A stretch of DNA of 64,000 bases, taken from Sycon ciliatum. Its lineage: Eukaryota > Porifera > Calcarea > Leucosolenida > Sycettidae. The notes under the pieces are model-generated. The model ran no database searches and was not told the DNA's origin. It saw nothing but the letters and a program-made list of their open reading frames with translations. Positions 10,347-21,677 of the stretch are shown piece after piece. The DNA is taken from contig NC_088645.1 in NCBI RefSeq assembly GCF_964019385.1, positions 20,139,158 to 20,203,157 on the forward strand. The letters run 5' to 3'. The first letter of the stretch is position 1. Every line of letters begins with the position of its first letter. The translations under genes and the position numbers were made by a program.

Positions 10347-11744
10347 TTGTGTTTTGATGCAGTATGCCACTTCTTTGAATTCAGAATGGGTGTTGACAGG
10401 AGGAAGTGGATGTTGGCAAAGTTGAAATTCAAAATTCGTACCCCTGCATTCAGGGCAAGCTCCCTCGCTGAAGACTTTTGGCCAAGAGAAAGTGAATCTG
10501 TGGCCTGGGAAATTCCTAATTTAATTTCAGTTCGCCGCCGCCGTCGCCGTTCTCGTGCCAGAAACCTTCTTTGGGAGCTCCTGCATCCCAAAATAGTGGA
10601 CAACGTAACTGCCAACCGACGATTCTGGTCCACCAATGTCGGATGCCCAGGATTCTTTGAGAAAAGGGTGAAGGGACGATGGCTGGAAGTCATGCAAGCG
10701 TTGCAGAAGGCAGGGAAGCAGGATGACGCAGAGGACTACTTGGATAGGCAGTATGTTAAAACATTCCGTGTCAGCAAACCTCTGTTTGATGCAATTTACA
10801 CCGACACACATGCTCTCTGGGAGAAGTCGGATACTGCATTCCGTTGCGCCGTGAGCTCGGAGAAGAGGCTTGCCATGTTATTGTATTGGCTGGCTCACGC
10901 TACCACGCAGGACGAGCTTGCGAATCTCTTTGGCGTGGGACAGTCGACTGTGCATGGGATTCTGCACGACGGTGTAGACACGTTGGCTGTCCACCTTGGC
11001 AAGAAGTCAATTGTTTTTCCGAAAGGAGAAGATCTGAAGCGGGTCATTAGCGGCTTCAAGCGCATCTGCAAGCTACCAATGTGCGCTGGCGCCATTGACG
11101 GCACGTTTATGAAAATAATAAAGCCATCAGTATGGGGGGACTCATACTGGTGCTACAAGTCGTATCCCGCAATTATTATTCTTGCTGTCGTGGATGCCGA
11201 TGGCATATTCACGTATGTGGATGTTGGCCGAGCAGGCTCGCTCGGCGATGCGTATACCTTCAATAACAGCAGTTTGAAAAGGAAGTTACAGACTCGATCG
11301 TGGTTGCAATCCACAACGAAACTGATTTCTGGCCACCGTATCAAGCCCTATTTACTGGCAGACTCTGCATTTGGAGCTTCGGAACACGTTGTCAAGGCGT
11401 ATAAGCACCCACCCCAGCCTGGACAGCAAGCCACCTTCAACTCTGCTGTCAACAAAGGTCGCAAGGTGGTCGAGCAAGCATTTGGTAGACTTAAGGGTCG
11501 TTTTGCTGTCCTAACAAGAAGCTTTGTGAGGGACCCAGAGTTTGCTGCCCGCGTAGCTTTGCTGTGCAGTGCTTTGCACAATATGTGCACTCGTGGCAAT
11601 GTTGAGTTCTTCGATTCTTGGTTGCCAGATCGTGCTGAGTACACGGGAGATGGTGAACAGGCAGCGGACGCCAACAATGGAGCAGGAGGAAGTGCTGAAG
11701 TTGTTCGGAAGGCGCTGACAACGTACATCCATATGCTGCGCTAG
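10347..11744 (+). CDS. Harbinger (HARBI1-like) DDE transposase
   Basis: The frame has 465 codons. An Arg-rich stretch near residues 63-70 is followed by a helix-turn-helix-like segment (ELANLFGVGQSTVHGIL) and a DDE_Tnp_4-type nuclease core. The core has first Asp in GAIDGTFM (D251), second Asp in GSLGDAYTF (D301), conserved Asp in LLADSAFG (D339) and catalytic Glu in VVEQAFGRLKGRF (E376). These are the landmarks of HARBI1/PIF transposases, which cut and paste the element at TWA sites. The ATG at 10347 is the first in frame; ATG at 10386 is an alternative, and TGATGCAG just upstream could be a splice acceptor from an unseen 5' exon. No in-frame stop or frameshift interrupts the core. Confidence 0.92.
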   Translation: MCFDAVCHFFEFRMGVDRRKWMLAKLKFKIRTPAFRASSLAEDFWPRESESVAWEIPNLISVRRRRRRSRARNLLWELLHPKIVDNVTANRRFWSTNVGCPGFFEKRVKGRWLEVMQALQKAGKQDDAEDYLDRQYVKTFRVSKPLFDAIYTDTHALWEKSDTAFRCAVSSEKRLAMLLYWLAHATTQDELANLFGVGQSTVHGILHDGVDTLAVHLGKKSIVFPKGEDLKRVISGFKRICKLPMCAGAIDGTFMKIIKPSVWGDSYWCYKSYPAIIILAVVDADGIFTYVDVGRAGSLGDAYTFNNSSLKRKLQTRSWLQSTTKLISGHRIKPYLLADSAFGASEHVVKAYKHPPQPGQQATFNSAVNKGRKVVEQAFGRLKGRFAVLTRSFVRDPEFAARVALLCSALHNMCTRGNVEFFDSWLPDRAEYTGDGEQAADANNGAGGSAEVVRKALTTYIHMLR

Positions 11745-11816
11745 GTGTTAGATCGGCAACTCTAAATATTCAAGACCTCTTCTGCTTTCTGCTTTCCCTT
11801 TTTTCTTCTTCTTTTT

Positions 11817-12240
11817 TACCAGGCGTGGGCCATCCCCTGGACTATCAAAATGGGTGCCTTATTATTTTTCTTTTTCTGTTTATTCTTTTTACCAGGCGTG
11901 GGCCATCCCCTGGACTATCAAAATGGGTGCCTTATTATTTTTCTTCTTCTGTTTATTCTTTTTACCAGGCGTGGGCCATCCCCTGGACTATCAAAATGGG
12001 TGCCTTATTATTTTTCTTTTTTTCTTTTTCTGTTTATTCTTTTTACCAGGCGTGGGCCATCCCCTGGACTATCAAAATGGGTGCCTTATTATTTTCTTCT
12101 TCTGTTTATTCTTTTTACCAGGCGTGGGCCATCCCCTGGACTATCAAAATGGGTGCCTTATTATTTTCTTCTTCTGTTTATTCTTTTTACCAGGCGTGGG
12201 CCATCCCCTGGACTATCAAAATGGGTGCCTTATTATTTTC
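11817..12240 (+). repeat. Six-copy minisatellite, unit 72-81 bp
   Basis: Six head-to-tail copies start with ACCAGGCGTGGGCCATCCCC near 11818, 11891, 11964, 12045, 12117 and 12189. Each is followed by GGACTATCAAAATGGGTGCC and a T-rich spacer, and spacer length accounts for the period changes. All three forward frames stay open for about 440 bp, a by-product of the repeat. The same core occurs singly in two other elements (reverse at about 4663-4705, forward at about 34697-34733). Confidence 0.93.
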
Positions 12241-12740
12241 TGTTTTTTACCTTGTTTTTTAAACTTCTTTGTGCGAGTTTCGTATCAGAAAAAAATCCTG
12301 CAACAAAAGTAAGAACTTAGTAGCTTTCACAGTAAATAGTCCTCGCCGTTACATCTTATGTTGCACAGACCAACCATTGAATACAATTTAGCACTGACCT
12401 AGTTTGCATCTTTTATATCAATGGTATTTTTTCCTAGTTGTCATCTACACACCCTCACCATTTCTGGCATAAGAACGGACATTCATACTTCATGATGGTG
12501 GGAAGTATTGATTTTCTTGCTTTGTGACAGTCGAGAACGTAAATTTCCTTATCTTGCCTACATTCACGGAAATAAATATTGCACAATTAATATGCGTTTG
12601 AAGAATACCAAAACAGCAGACTGCATTTTAGGGAAACGGAACAAAGAAACAAACAATGAAATATGAAATATAATACAAAGCACAATGGACTTAGAGGTCA
12701 GGCCGGATCCTTAGAATTAAAAAACAAACAAAACAAAAAC

Positions 12741-14715
12741 TAGCTGTTTTGATCACTGTGAAACAAATTGTATTGAAATTCCATTTCCTGGCGTCGTAAG
12801 CGAGATTCTCTCTCCATCCTCTCGGTCTCCCTCTCGTTCCTTTCTCGCTCCATTCTTAGCTCATGGCGTTCACGCCGTCGCTCCCTCTCCTCTTCCCAGT
12901 CTTGCCTTCGTTGTTCAAGATCATGTTGCCACTGGCGCTGCTCACGAACCCGCCGCTCTTCAAACTCCAGTTCTCGCAGCCTGGTGTTCTGCTCGATTTC
13001 TGTCAGTCGAACTTGTACATCTGTTACAGATGACACATAATCCGTCTGAGCCCTCCTTCTCCTGGCTCCTCTGCCCACGTCCCCCTCCTTCTGGGCCAGC
13101 GCTTCCACCTGTGGAGCCACAACAGGAGTTGGTGCACGACTGGTATCAGTTATCGGGTTTGGCGCCGGGTGCCGCAACGCTTCAGGTACAGGTAAGTCTA
13201 GTTGAGTCAAGTCAGCTTGGCCAAAGTCGGCTTGCGTCTCACTAACTTCTGGATATGCTTCATCTAAATATGAGGCATATTCATCGTCCACTTCAGCGGT
13301 ATCGGTTGACCTGCTGGTGGTCGCGTGTGGTGCTGTCAGCAAAGGTGCAGAGTCGTCTAGGTGGTCCGACATGGACCGACCTAGGCGCGCAGACCTTGAT
13401 GACTGTGCACTGCCTGGTACTGGCGAGGAAACACCTGCTGACGATGTGCTGCTTGCCACTGATGACCGGGCCACCCTTGACGCACTTGGCCCGGGCAAGG
13501 TTCGCGGAGGCATAGATGTACTTGACGCGGTCAAGGTTTGGGGAGGCATAGATGCACTTGGTGCGGGCAATGTTCGCGGAGGCATTGATGGACTTGACGC
13601 GGTCAAGGGTCGGGGAGGCATAGATGCACCTGATGCCGCCGTGTACTGCGTCTGGGTGCCGAGAACAATGGTATCATCATCGGAGGATACAGTGTCCAAG
13701 GACATCCCTCCAGCTCCTAGGTTGGGGTTTGTAAGGAATAGCTGGTTCCAAACCGCAAAATTGGCCCACTTTCCCACGGCAGCCTGGATACAAGCATGAA
13801 AAAGAAGAAGTAGAAAAGAGAAATATGTTACCCAATGCATTATAATACATTTACACAGAATGCGTGCCCCAAATGAAAGCATTCTATCACCCCTTGCAGA
13901 GAATGCATCACCCAAATGGCTACCCATGCCCATTTCAGGTTCTGGTTGTACCACATATGCACTCATTTCAGGTGCACATTTGGCAACATATGCACTCGGT
14001 CCCCCTTTTGGCTTCCCTTGTCCTTTCCCGGTCCCGCCTGGGTATTCTAACGGTTGAACCCAGTGCACTCTTCTGGTCCACATTTGGCTACGCATGGACT
14101 TTTTCGGCCCTGTGAAGCCTCAAACTTCAAGAAATTAGAGACAAGTAGGGTTCTCTCTTTCTTCCTCTCCTCTATCTAGAAGGAAAACTACAGTGCTTTG
14201 TGGTCGAGTGTGCAAACACATACCAAGCACAAGATCACACACACCGAAATAACTGAAACAAGGGATTTTTACATAATGCATTTCCAATGAAACACCCGCC
14301 GTGGCCCGTGGGAACAAGACACAAAAACTAATGATAACAAGGAGGGGCAAACTCTATTACAATATCAACATCATTCCTCCTGCTGGTGAAAAAGCAATAT
14401 TGATTGGCGAGAGAAACATCGTGAAATTACCTCAAGATCTCCGGGATCTACTACAGCGTTTCCAGATTGCTGGAGAATCCGGACCTTGGCGTAGGCTTGC
14501 TTGGCCTTTTTCTTCATATTGTCCAGCTTGTTCTTGCACTGGTCAACAGTGACTTCCGGCAACCCTCTCTGCACAGAAAATGCCGTCATCTTGGCTGCTG
14601 CCTGGCGATGTTTGTCCAGTAGAGTTAGCATCTGCCCTTGTGCAGCTGACAACACATCATGCCACACTTGGATGAAATGGGCTTCTTGTTCATCAGAGAA
14701 CACTCGGAGAGGCAT
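12741..14715 (-). CDS. Harbinger partner protein, two exons
   Basis: Predicted exon 1 is 14715-14431, starting ATG in MPLRVFSDEQEAHF. It encodes a helical, basic region (DNMKKKAKQAYAKVR) like a Myb/SANT or MADF DNA-binding fold. The donor GAG|GTAATT and acceptor TATCCAG|GCTGCC are both phase 0. Exon 2, 13783-12740, continues with AAVGKWANFAVWNQ, a Ser/Pro-rich repeat zone (SMPPRTL...) and a long charged coiled coil (residues rich in RERRRERHELRMERE) to the stop at 12740-12742. The product is about 442 residues. In Harbinger elements this protein helps carry the transposase to the nucleus and element ends; that role is family knowledge. Splice sites are from sequence only. The long frame upstream of 13783 is probably intron. 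Confidence 0.75.
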
Positions 14716-14974
14716 GGCGGAATCGTTGGAGAAATAATTTGAAAATGCAAACGCACGTACAAGGTTGCTTTGAAAAAGACAGGGAAAGCTACGCCCGTTC
14801 ATCCGTTTTAGTACAAAAACCAGGTATACCCCCCCCCTCTCCTACCACGTCTACGTTTCCCGTTTCCTCTCCTCCCGTTTTCAGTCCGTATATGGATCAT
14901 CATGGCAACCGACCAAAACCTCCTTACGTGGACGTAGACGCAGCGCTTTGTACCATGGTGTGATGACAGCCTAA

Positions 14975-15640
14975 CACACACAGAAGTCTCTGCTGTGAGC
15001 ACGGTGGCTCGGCAATGGCTTTATTATTGATATTATTATATCTCCTTCCTGATATTTTTTCTTCTTTTTTTTTTTTTCGAATAATTGTACGCATAGGGCC
15101 TGATATCATAAGAAAAATTAGCACAAGACACTGCTGCTACTATAGTCGCACAGCAAAACACACAGAAAACGACAAAATGTTACAATGAATGTAACAACAC
15201 CCGTCCAAGCTAAAGGACCGACATCCCTGCCCCAGGACGGCATCTCGAACCCCCCACACACTCACCACACGGTCATCATCCAGCTTCAGTTCAATCACTG
15301 TATTCTTCCCCTGCAGACTCAACCCCCCTGTCACTAGCCATACAATCTGAAGCTGTATGTAACCATACAATGGCCCACGACGCACACACCACCCCTACGT
15401 TTTTTTAACTAAAAAAGAAAAGCAGTCGTAACTGCAACAGCCACATGGCCAATAAGAAAAACCAATACGATAATATATCGATAAACACACACCCAGAAGT
15501 CAGGGGTGGGAGGGTGGGATACAAACTGCACCAACGAAAAGCCACTGCGAAGTGACAGGAATGCGGTCGAGCACAACATTTTTGCGGACGCAAAAAGTTG
15601 TGGGGAAATCCCAAAATCGGTGCGATTTTGCATGAGCCCA
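14975..15640. other. Non-coding flank of Harbinger element
   Basis: I see no recognisable gene. The segment contains A/T tracts (about 15060-15080). Together with the left flank it lies between the two halves of a family B repeat, so it may belong to an older insertion around the Harbinger element. CTTTGTGG near 9934 and CCACAAAG near 15655 are inverted and could be remains of its ends, but the match is short. Confidence 0.35.
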
Positions 15641-15960
15641 AATGTTCAGGTTACCCACAAAGACACAAGCTTTCCAACTCTCTTTGGCCGTTGGAAAGCG
15701 TACCATGTACGATCGAGGGTAATACGACACCGTCTCCCGTACCGTACCATCAAACACAGCTGGCCACATACAGCTGGCCGCAATATTCAAATAGGGCTTT
15801 CAAACGCAAGATCATAACGTGAAGCCACTTGGAAGAATGGGTATGAATGCGAAGTGTATGGGGGAATGCATGTAAGGCGATAGTGCGGGTTCGAATCCCA
15901 GGATATGCCTGAAATATAAGAGAATTGAAAAATGTATAACATCCCTATGATTTTTTGCCG
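15640..15960 (+). repeat. Repeat family B, right part
   Basis: From about 15700 the sequence matches the second half of family B: TACGATCGAGGGTAATACGAC, GTACCATCAAACACAGCTGGCC, then GTGCGGGTTCGAATCCCAGG. It ends in GCCGTCAGATACGGGATAGCGCCAGGCGTGACAC, which is also the lead-in to the family A (CAAA)n run. Confidence 0.6.
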
Positions 15961-16441
15961 TCAGATACGGGATAGCGCCAGGCGTGACACAAACAAACAA
16001 ACAAACAAACAAACACACAAACAAATACCAAACGAGAGAGCTTGGAAGCTCAGGGCCCTGCGCTAAGTTTTGTTGCCTAGCTCCTCGTTCATGTTGTTAG
16101 AACTGATGGAAATGCTTTTTCCTTTGATAAGCTGCCTCATTGTATTGCAAAAACGCTTCAATGAGATACTGAAGTAACGTCTCCTGCATAGCTATGGGAC
16201 CGGCGCTGACTCTGCCGATCACGGGTGTTCTGGAGTCGACGGAATGTCTGTCCTGACGTTTCCTGGGACCGGCGCTGACTCTGCCGATCACGGGAGTTTA
16301 TCTTCTTCTTATTATTATACTGACGGCAAGTAACATCCATTCTGATTGAATTTACTCGTCTCCCTACTTCGTATTTCTTTCCAGAAAATCTCTCCATACA
16401 GCAGGGAGTCATTTACATAATATGACTCCCTGCTATACATC

Positions 16442-16519
16442 TACATGACTGTATAAACGTTATAACGTTTATAAACGTTATAACGTTTATAAACGTTATA
16501 ACGTTTATACAGTCATGTA
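16442..16519. repeat. Perfect 78-bp palindrome
   Basis: TACATGACTGTAT at the left is the exact reverse complement of ATACAGTCATGTA at the right. Between them are three copies of the self-complementary 18-mer AAACGTTATAACGTTTAT. Checked base by base from both ends, the palindrome is perfect. In other family A copies this position reads GTATATACGTTATAATTATT, so the palindrome arose locally. Confidence 0.93.
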
Positions 16520-17549
16520 TCTAGACCAGCCTGCTAGTGGGATCTCGGCCTCGCACACAAATCCACACAAAATGTTACTGCACTGAATGCATTCCCCCGA
16601 TACACTTCGCATATATACTCATTCTCTTGTTGGTACCGTACTCTTGATGGTACGGGACAGGTACGGGATAGCGCCAGGCATGTCGATGGCACAAACAAAC
16701 AAAAATATTGTGGCCAGCTGTCTTTGCTGGTACAGTACAGTACGGGACAGATAAGGGATAGCGCCAGGCGTGACACAAACAAACAAACACACAAACACAC
16801 AAATACCAAATTAAAGCTGTGTGGACCCTGGCTAGCGCCAGACGTTACTGAAGTAACGTCTTCTGCAGAGCTACGGGAATTAAAGCTGTGTGGACCCTGG
16901 CTAGCGCCAGACGTTACTGAAGTAACGTCCTCTGCATAGCTACGGGAACGAGAGAGCTTGGAAGCTCAGGGCCCTGCGCTATGCTTTGTTGCCTAGCTCA
17001 TCGTGCATGTTGTTAGAACTGATGGAAATGCTTTTTCCTTTGATTAGCTACATCATTGTTTTCCAAAAACGTTTCAATGAGATACTGAAGTACAAGTAAC
17101 GTCTTCTGCATAGCTATGGGACCGGCGCTGACTCTGCCGATGACGGGCGTTCTGGAGTCGACGGGATGTCTGTCCTGACGTTTCCTGGGACCGGCGCTGA
17201 CTCTGCCGATCACGGGCGTTCTTCTTCTTCTTCTTATTATTATACTGACGGCAACTAACATCCATTCTGAATGCATTTACTCGTCTCCCTACTTCGTATT
17301 TCTTTCCAGAAAATCTCCCCATACAGCAAGGAGTCGTTTACATAATATGACTCCCTGCTATACATCTACATGACTGACTTGTCAGTTTGAGCACTCTGGC
17401 AAGGTACGTTCTGGCCTGATTGGAAATTTTCATTTTCATTGCTATCAGGTTCGGCCTCATTTTCTCTGTGCTGCGCTGATGAGTTCAAAAAGAACGAAAC
17501 AGCATGCTGTCCGCAGATTGAGTGACTGTATATACGTTATAATTATTAT

Positions 17550-17831
17550 CAAGAGTACATAACCCCCCAGAGTGTGCAACGCCGATCCAGCTCTGTGTAG
17601 GGTCTTGGTCGAGCGAAATCGGATCTTCTGATGTCATGCGTACACCTCACACCCGCGGAAGGCCGGTCTCGAGGCAGGGCACCATTGTTTTTGATCCAAG
17701 AGTACCCGCGACTTCCCGGGTTCTCCTCGGATGTGTACGGTATTATGACGCAAAGATCCGATTCCGCTCGACCAAGACCCTATGCAGAGCTGGATCAGGC
17801 GTTGCACACTCTGGGGGGTTATGTACTCTTG
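17550..17831. mobile_element. Fold-back (long-TIR) element, copy 1
   Basis: The left end CAAGAGTACATAACCCCCC and right end GGGGGGTTATGTACTCTTG are inverted repeats that stay similar for about 80 bp, through the GGTCTTGGTCGAGCG segment. It is inserted in a family A unit with TTATTAT on each side (17543-17549 and 17832-17838). The length is 282 bp and nothing in it looks coding. A second copy lies at 28842-29119. Confidence 0.85.
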
Positions 17832-19489
17832 TTATTATGCTATCGGCCTACATGCGATTTCCGGGCTGGTCGACAGGCGGCCCAGCCAGCCTGCTAGTGG
17901 GATCTCGGCCTCGCACACAAATCCACACAAAATTTAATGTTACTGCACTGACTGCATTCCCCCCATACACTTCGCATATATACTCATTCTCTTGATGGTA
18001 CCGTACTCTTGATGGTACGGGACAGGTACGGGTTAGCGCCAGGCATGTCGATGGCACAAACAAACAAAAATATTGTGGCCAGCTGTCTTTGCTGGTACGG
18101 TACAGTACGGGATAGATACAGGATAGCGCCAGGCGTGACACAAACAAACAAACACACAAAAAAACACCAAACGAGAGAGCTTGGAAGCTCAGGGCCCTGC
18201 GCTATGCTTTGTTGCCTAGCTCATCGTGCATGTTGGTGGAACTGATGGAAATGCTTTTTCCTTTGATTAGCTACATCATTGTATTGCAAAAACAGTTTAA
18301 TGAGATACTGAAGTAACGTCTTCTGCATAGCTATGGGACCGGCGCTGACTCTGCCGATCACGGGCGTTCTGGAGTCGACGGGATGTCTGTCCTGACGTTT
18401 CCTGGGACCGGCGCTGACTCTGCCGATCACGGGCGTTCTTCTTCTTCTTATTATTATTATACTGACGGCAACTAACATCCATTCTGATTGTATTTACTCG
18501 TCTCCCTACTTCGTATTTCTTTCCATACAGCAGGGAGTCGTTTACATAATAATTATGACTCCCTGCTATACATCTACATGACTGTATATACGTTATAATT
18601 ATTATGCTATCGGCCTACATGTGATTCCCGGGCTGGTCGACAGGCGGCCCAGCCAGCCTGCTAGTGGGATCTCGGCCTCGCACACAAATCCACACAAAAT
18701 GTTACTGCACTGAATGCATTCCCCCGATACACTTCGCATATATACTCATTCTCTTGTTGGTACCGTACCCTTGATGGTACGGGACAGGTACGGGATAGCG
18801 CCAGGCATTTCGATGGCACAAACAAACAAAAATATCGGGGCCAGCTGTCTTTGCTAGTACGGTACAGTACGGGACAGATACGGGATAGCGCCAGGCGTGA
18901 CACAAACAAACAAACAAACAAACAAATAAACAAACAAACAAACAAACACCAAATTAAAGCTGTGTGGACCCTGGCTAGCGCCAGACGTTACTGAAGTAAC
19001 GTCTTCTGCATAGCTACGGGAATTAAAGCTGTGTGGACCCTGGCTAGCGCCAGACGTTACTGAAGTAACGTCTTCTGCATAGCTACGGGAATAAACTTAA
19101 TTTGAAGCCCTCATTGCCTCACCTTGTAGAGTTTCCTGAAGCACCACAGCTTTAGCGATACCAGTATCCCAGAAGAAGTGGAGCAGCAACTCCTGACGCC
19201 ACTGAAAATCATTAGAAAATAGCGATTAATAAGTGAGGACTGCTACGTCCGCACTGATACTGAACTTCACACCGGCAGATAGTAGACCACCTCTTTTATC
19301 ACTCAGAACATGTCACCGATTTTTGGTTTTCTTGAGGTACCCATATCTGACATTTTTCCACTCCATTGTGCTGAAGAACGGCCAAACTCTCTCATGCACG
19401 GGAGAGCGCGAAGCTCCGTCCGATCTGAAACCTCTACTCCAAACCCCGGAACAAAGTGTGTTAGTGACTCTCAATAAGATAAGTTATAC

Positions 19490-19999
19490 TCGAGTTATAC
19501 CGGAGATGTCAGAGCCAGCCTATCTCCGAGGAAGTCCACAGACGAAGAATGACCATGCTGGGACATGTCCTACGCCTACCCGAAGACACACCACCGCAAC
19601 AAGCCATGGCACTCTACTTCAATCCACCGAACACAGCCAAACCAGGAAGACCTCTGACTACTTTAGTCACCCAGATCCAGCAAGACTGCGTCCACAGACA
19701 AACGCCACTCAAGAGGAGCCCGCATCTGCAGAGCCTCCGGCAGAAGGCATCCGACAGGCAAGTGTGGAAGGCCTTCGTAAAAAACGCACAGTGAACACTG
19801 ACGAAACAGAAGTTGCCCATCCTTCTCAGTGCTATTTGCTTATTGTCGATTTGTAAACCGTACCTTGCAGTCCATGTCTTCCCATGTCATCATCATAATA
19901 GTATAGTTTTGTCTCTTTCCTTCTATTGCTCAGGAACACAGAGGCGGAAAGAGGCTGGTCCTCAAGTACGCGAAACTGTTCATAATAATAATAATAAGA
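19490..19999 (+). pseudogene. LINE 3' remnant (RT C-terminal tail)
   Basis: The frame 19549-19794 reads MLGHVLRLPEDTPPQQA...GRPLTTLV...SLRQKASDRQVWKAF, the pattern of the C-terminal tail of RTE/jockey-type LINE reverse transcriptases (GHV.RLPEDT...GRP.TTW). The catalytic core is missing. The segment ends in a short ATA/AAT repeat at about 19982-19999, typical of such LINE 3' ends. Upstream sequence from 19100 is probably more of the same element but too decayed to read. Confidence 0.7.
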
Positions 20000-21677
20000 T
20001 AAGCAGCGCTGATCACATTTTATTCAAAACAAAAAGCTTCTCTTTGCCACGACCATATTGTTTCAAGTTTGACTGAAGTCTGGTCTGCCGTTTTCGAATT
20101 AACGGCGAGAGAAATGATGAAACTACGTACTTCATGACGTATCATAACCCTTTCTGGATCACGACACGATATTACACTACATTTCATGCAAAATTCCGCA
20201 CCACAGTTCGCTAGCAGTATTACTTAAGCCATGTTGGGCTATTCCCTCGTACAGTGACGACAGTTCAATCTTGTCGTTCATTTCCCTCGCTCATCGCGAA
20301 CATGGTCCACCAGGGACAGCCAGACAGGAACATTGCTTACATGGCAAGGAGTGACGTAGGAGTGCCGAGCATGCTAGCAAGGTTGCTTGAAGTTGACCGG
20401 CTGGCCGCACTTCACGCAAAGGCAGGTTTCGCACCAGAGAGTTACATACACCTGTTCAACGACTCCTTGTTTCTCACTTCATCAAGAGCCTCGTTTGACT
20501 AGTATTCGTGCTCCATGCTTGTAAAATATAGTCTTTGTCTGCATGGCTACAACGTGAACTGTGAAGATGAATGGTGATACGTCAGGGCTATTGCGTGTGT
20601 GACCAGGATTCAAAGTGCTTGGTGAACTGTACTCGTCGACCGGGAATTTGTGATCCGCGCGACCGGGTTTTCTTGATCTGGCTTCGTGAAGCACTTGATT
20701 TCACTGTTCCCCTCGTCGTCAAATAAATCGAAAACTGCGTGCAAGATTTCAGTCACTTTCGCAATATCGGTCAGCAAAAATGTTGAACGGGTATTGGGCA
20801 CGTGCCCTTAGTGCTAGAGGAGGTGTTCCACTATCTGAAGGTTCACTGTATTCCAAGCCATAAGAATATTCGTCCAAGCTGGTTTTGTGGTGAGTGAATA
20901 TGCAAAATGTCCAAACAATTTCGCCCCAAACGATTTCCCTTTGAATGTACTTCAAGAAGAAGTACATACAAAGTGGTCCAGTCGGATATGAAAACAAAAT
21001 AGAGCGCAATATTCATACCTCTTGTAGGGTATAAGATTCCCGGGTGCATAATATGTACATTGGCGTTGTTTTTAGCTGTGTAGAACTGCACATGCAAAAC
21101 AGCCAGCACAGCACATAGGTTTAAATAATATGGGTCGTGTGCTTGAAACCTTGCAATATGTGCCTGGTTATACCTACATTCTTACATTATGCATAACCTC
21201 GGTCTATTCTCCAGCAGGCAGTCGTTGTGAGACATTATCTGGTAGCAGAGGACACGCTACACACGGTACCTACTTCCTAACTTCTAAAATTTGGTTGGGT
21301 GCAAACTCGATTCAATCCGGAGCAAAAATATGATAGAAGGTCTAAATGAATGTGAGTTGATAGTATTTGGGTAAGTGAGATTCAAGAAGTTGAAAGGCAG
21401 TATTTTAATTTTGTTTAAGAACTGTAGAAAGCATTGAAAAGAGATGAAAATATTTTTTTTAATCAACAAGACACTCTTTAGGTATCGCTCGCACTAGCTA
21501 AGGCATGTGTTATTTACCCTCAGTAGATCATGTTATCACTCATGCTAAAGCTATGTACAAATGTATGGACATCTGGTGATCTAAAAGAACGATGTCATGC
21601 TTGGAACATTGTGTGAATTTGAGGAGAACGCTGAAGTCAAGTGTACATTATTGTATACGGAATATTTATCCTAGTTT
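20000..21677. other. Non-coding sequence
   Basis: No gene or transposon is recognised here. Several short open frames occur, the most even being a 65-codon plus-strand frame from ATG at 20302, but none has a family motif or clear splice context. Confidence 0.4.

Larger units (their letters stand above)
9961..14971 (+). mobile_element. PIF/Harbinger transposon, complete ends
   Basis: The element is 5,011 bp. It begins GGCCGTCATCACAC and ends GTGTGATGACAGCC (terminal inverted repeat 13 of 14), flanked by TAA at 9958-9960 and 14972-14974. Both subterminal zones carry CACGTCTACG/ACGTAGACG blocks. It encodes a DDE transposase on the plus strand and a two-exon partner protein on the minus strand, converging on a central minisatellite. 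Two convergent genes (transposase plus a Myb/SANT- or MADF-like DNA-binding partner) and a 3-bp TWA duplication are the classic Harbinger arrangement. Both reading frames look intact, so this copy could be recently active. Confidence 0.92.
15960..19095 (+). repeat. Head-to-tail array of family A units
   Basis: Units begin with GAGAGAGCTTGGAAGCTCAGGGCCC at about 16034, 16949 and 18172. Module order is constant: head, 69-bp CCGGCGCTGACTCTGCC repeats, CAGCAGGGAGTC hairpin, CGGGCTGGTCGAC block, GTACGG block, (CAAA)n, then zero to two 69-bp palindrome units. The middle unit is enlarged by an insertion of about 145 bp (17375-17520, flanked by TGACTG) and a fold-back element (17550-17831). The order is circularly permuted relative to any chosen start, so this behaves as a tandem satellite-like array with a unit of about 0.8-0.95 kb. 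Confidence 0.8.

Noticed and set aside
10040..10693. 217-codon minus-strand frame at the Harbinger left end
   Set aside because: It is antisense to the transposase and to the two tandem 105-bp units, with no domain.
11825..12320. Three overlapping frames of 145-156 codons in all forward frames
   Set aside because: They are all translations of the six-copy minisatellite; openness in all three frames shows this is a repeat effect.
20254..20502. Small plus-strand frame MVHQGQPDRNIAYMARS...
   Set aside because: Fairly even composition, but no family, no splice sites and no regulatory context.
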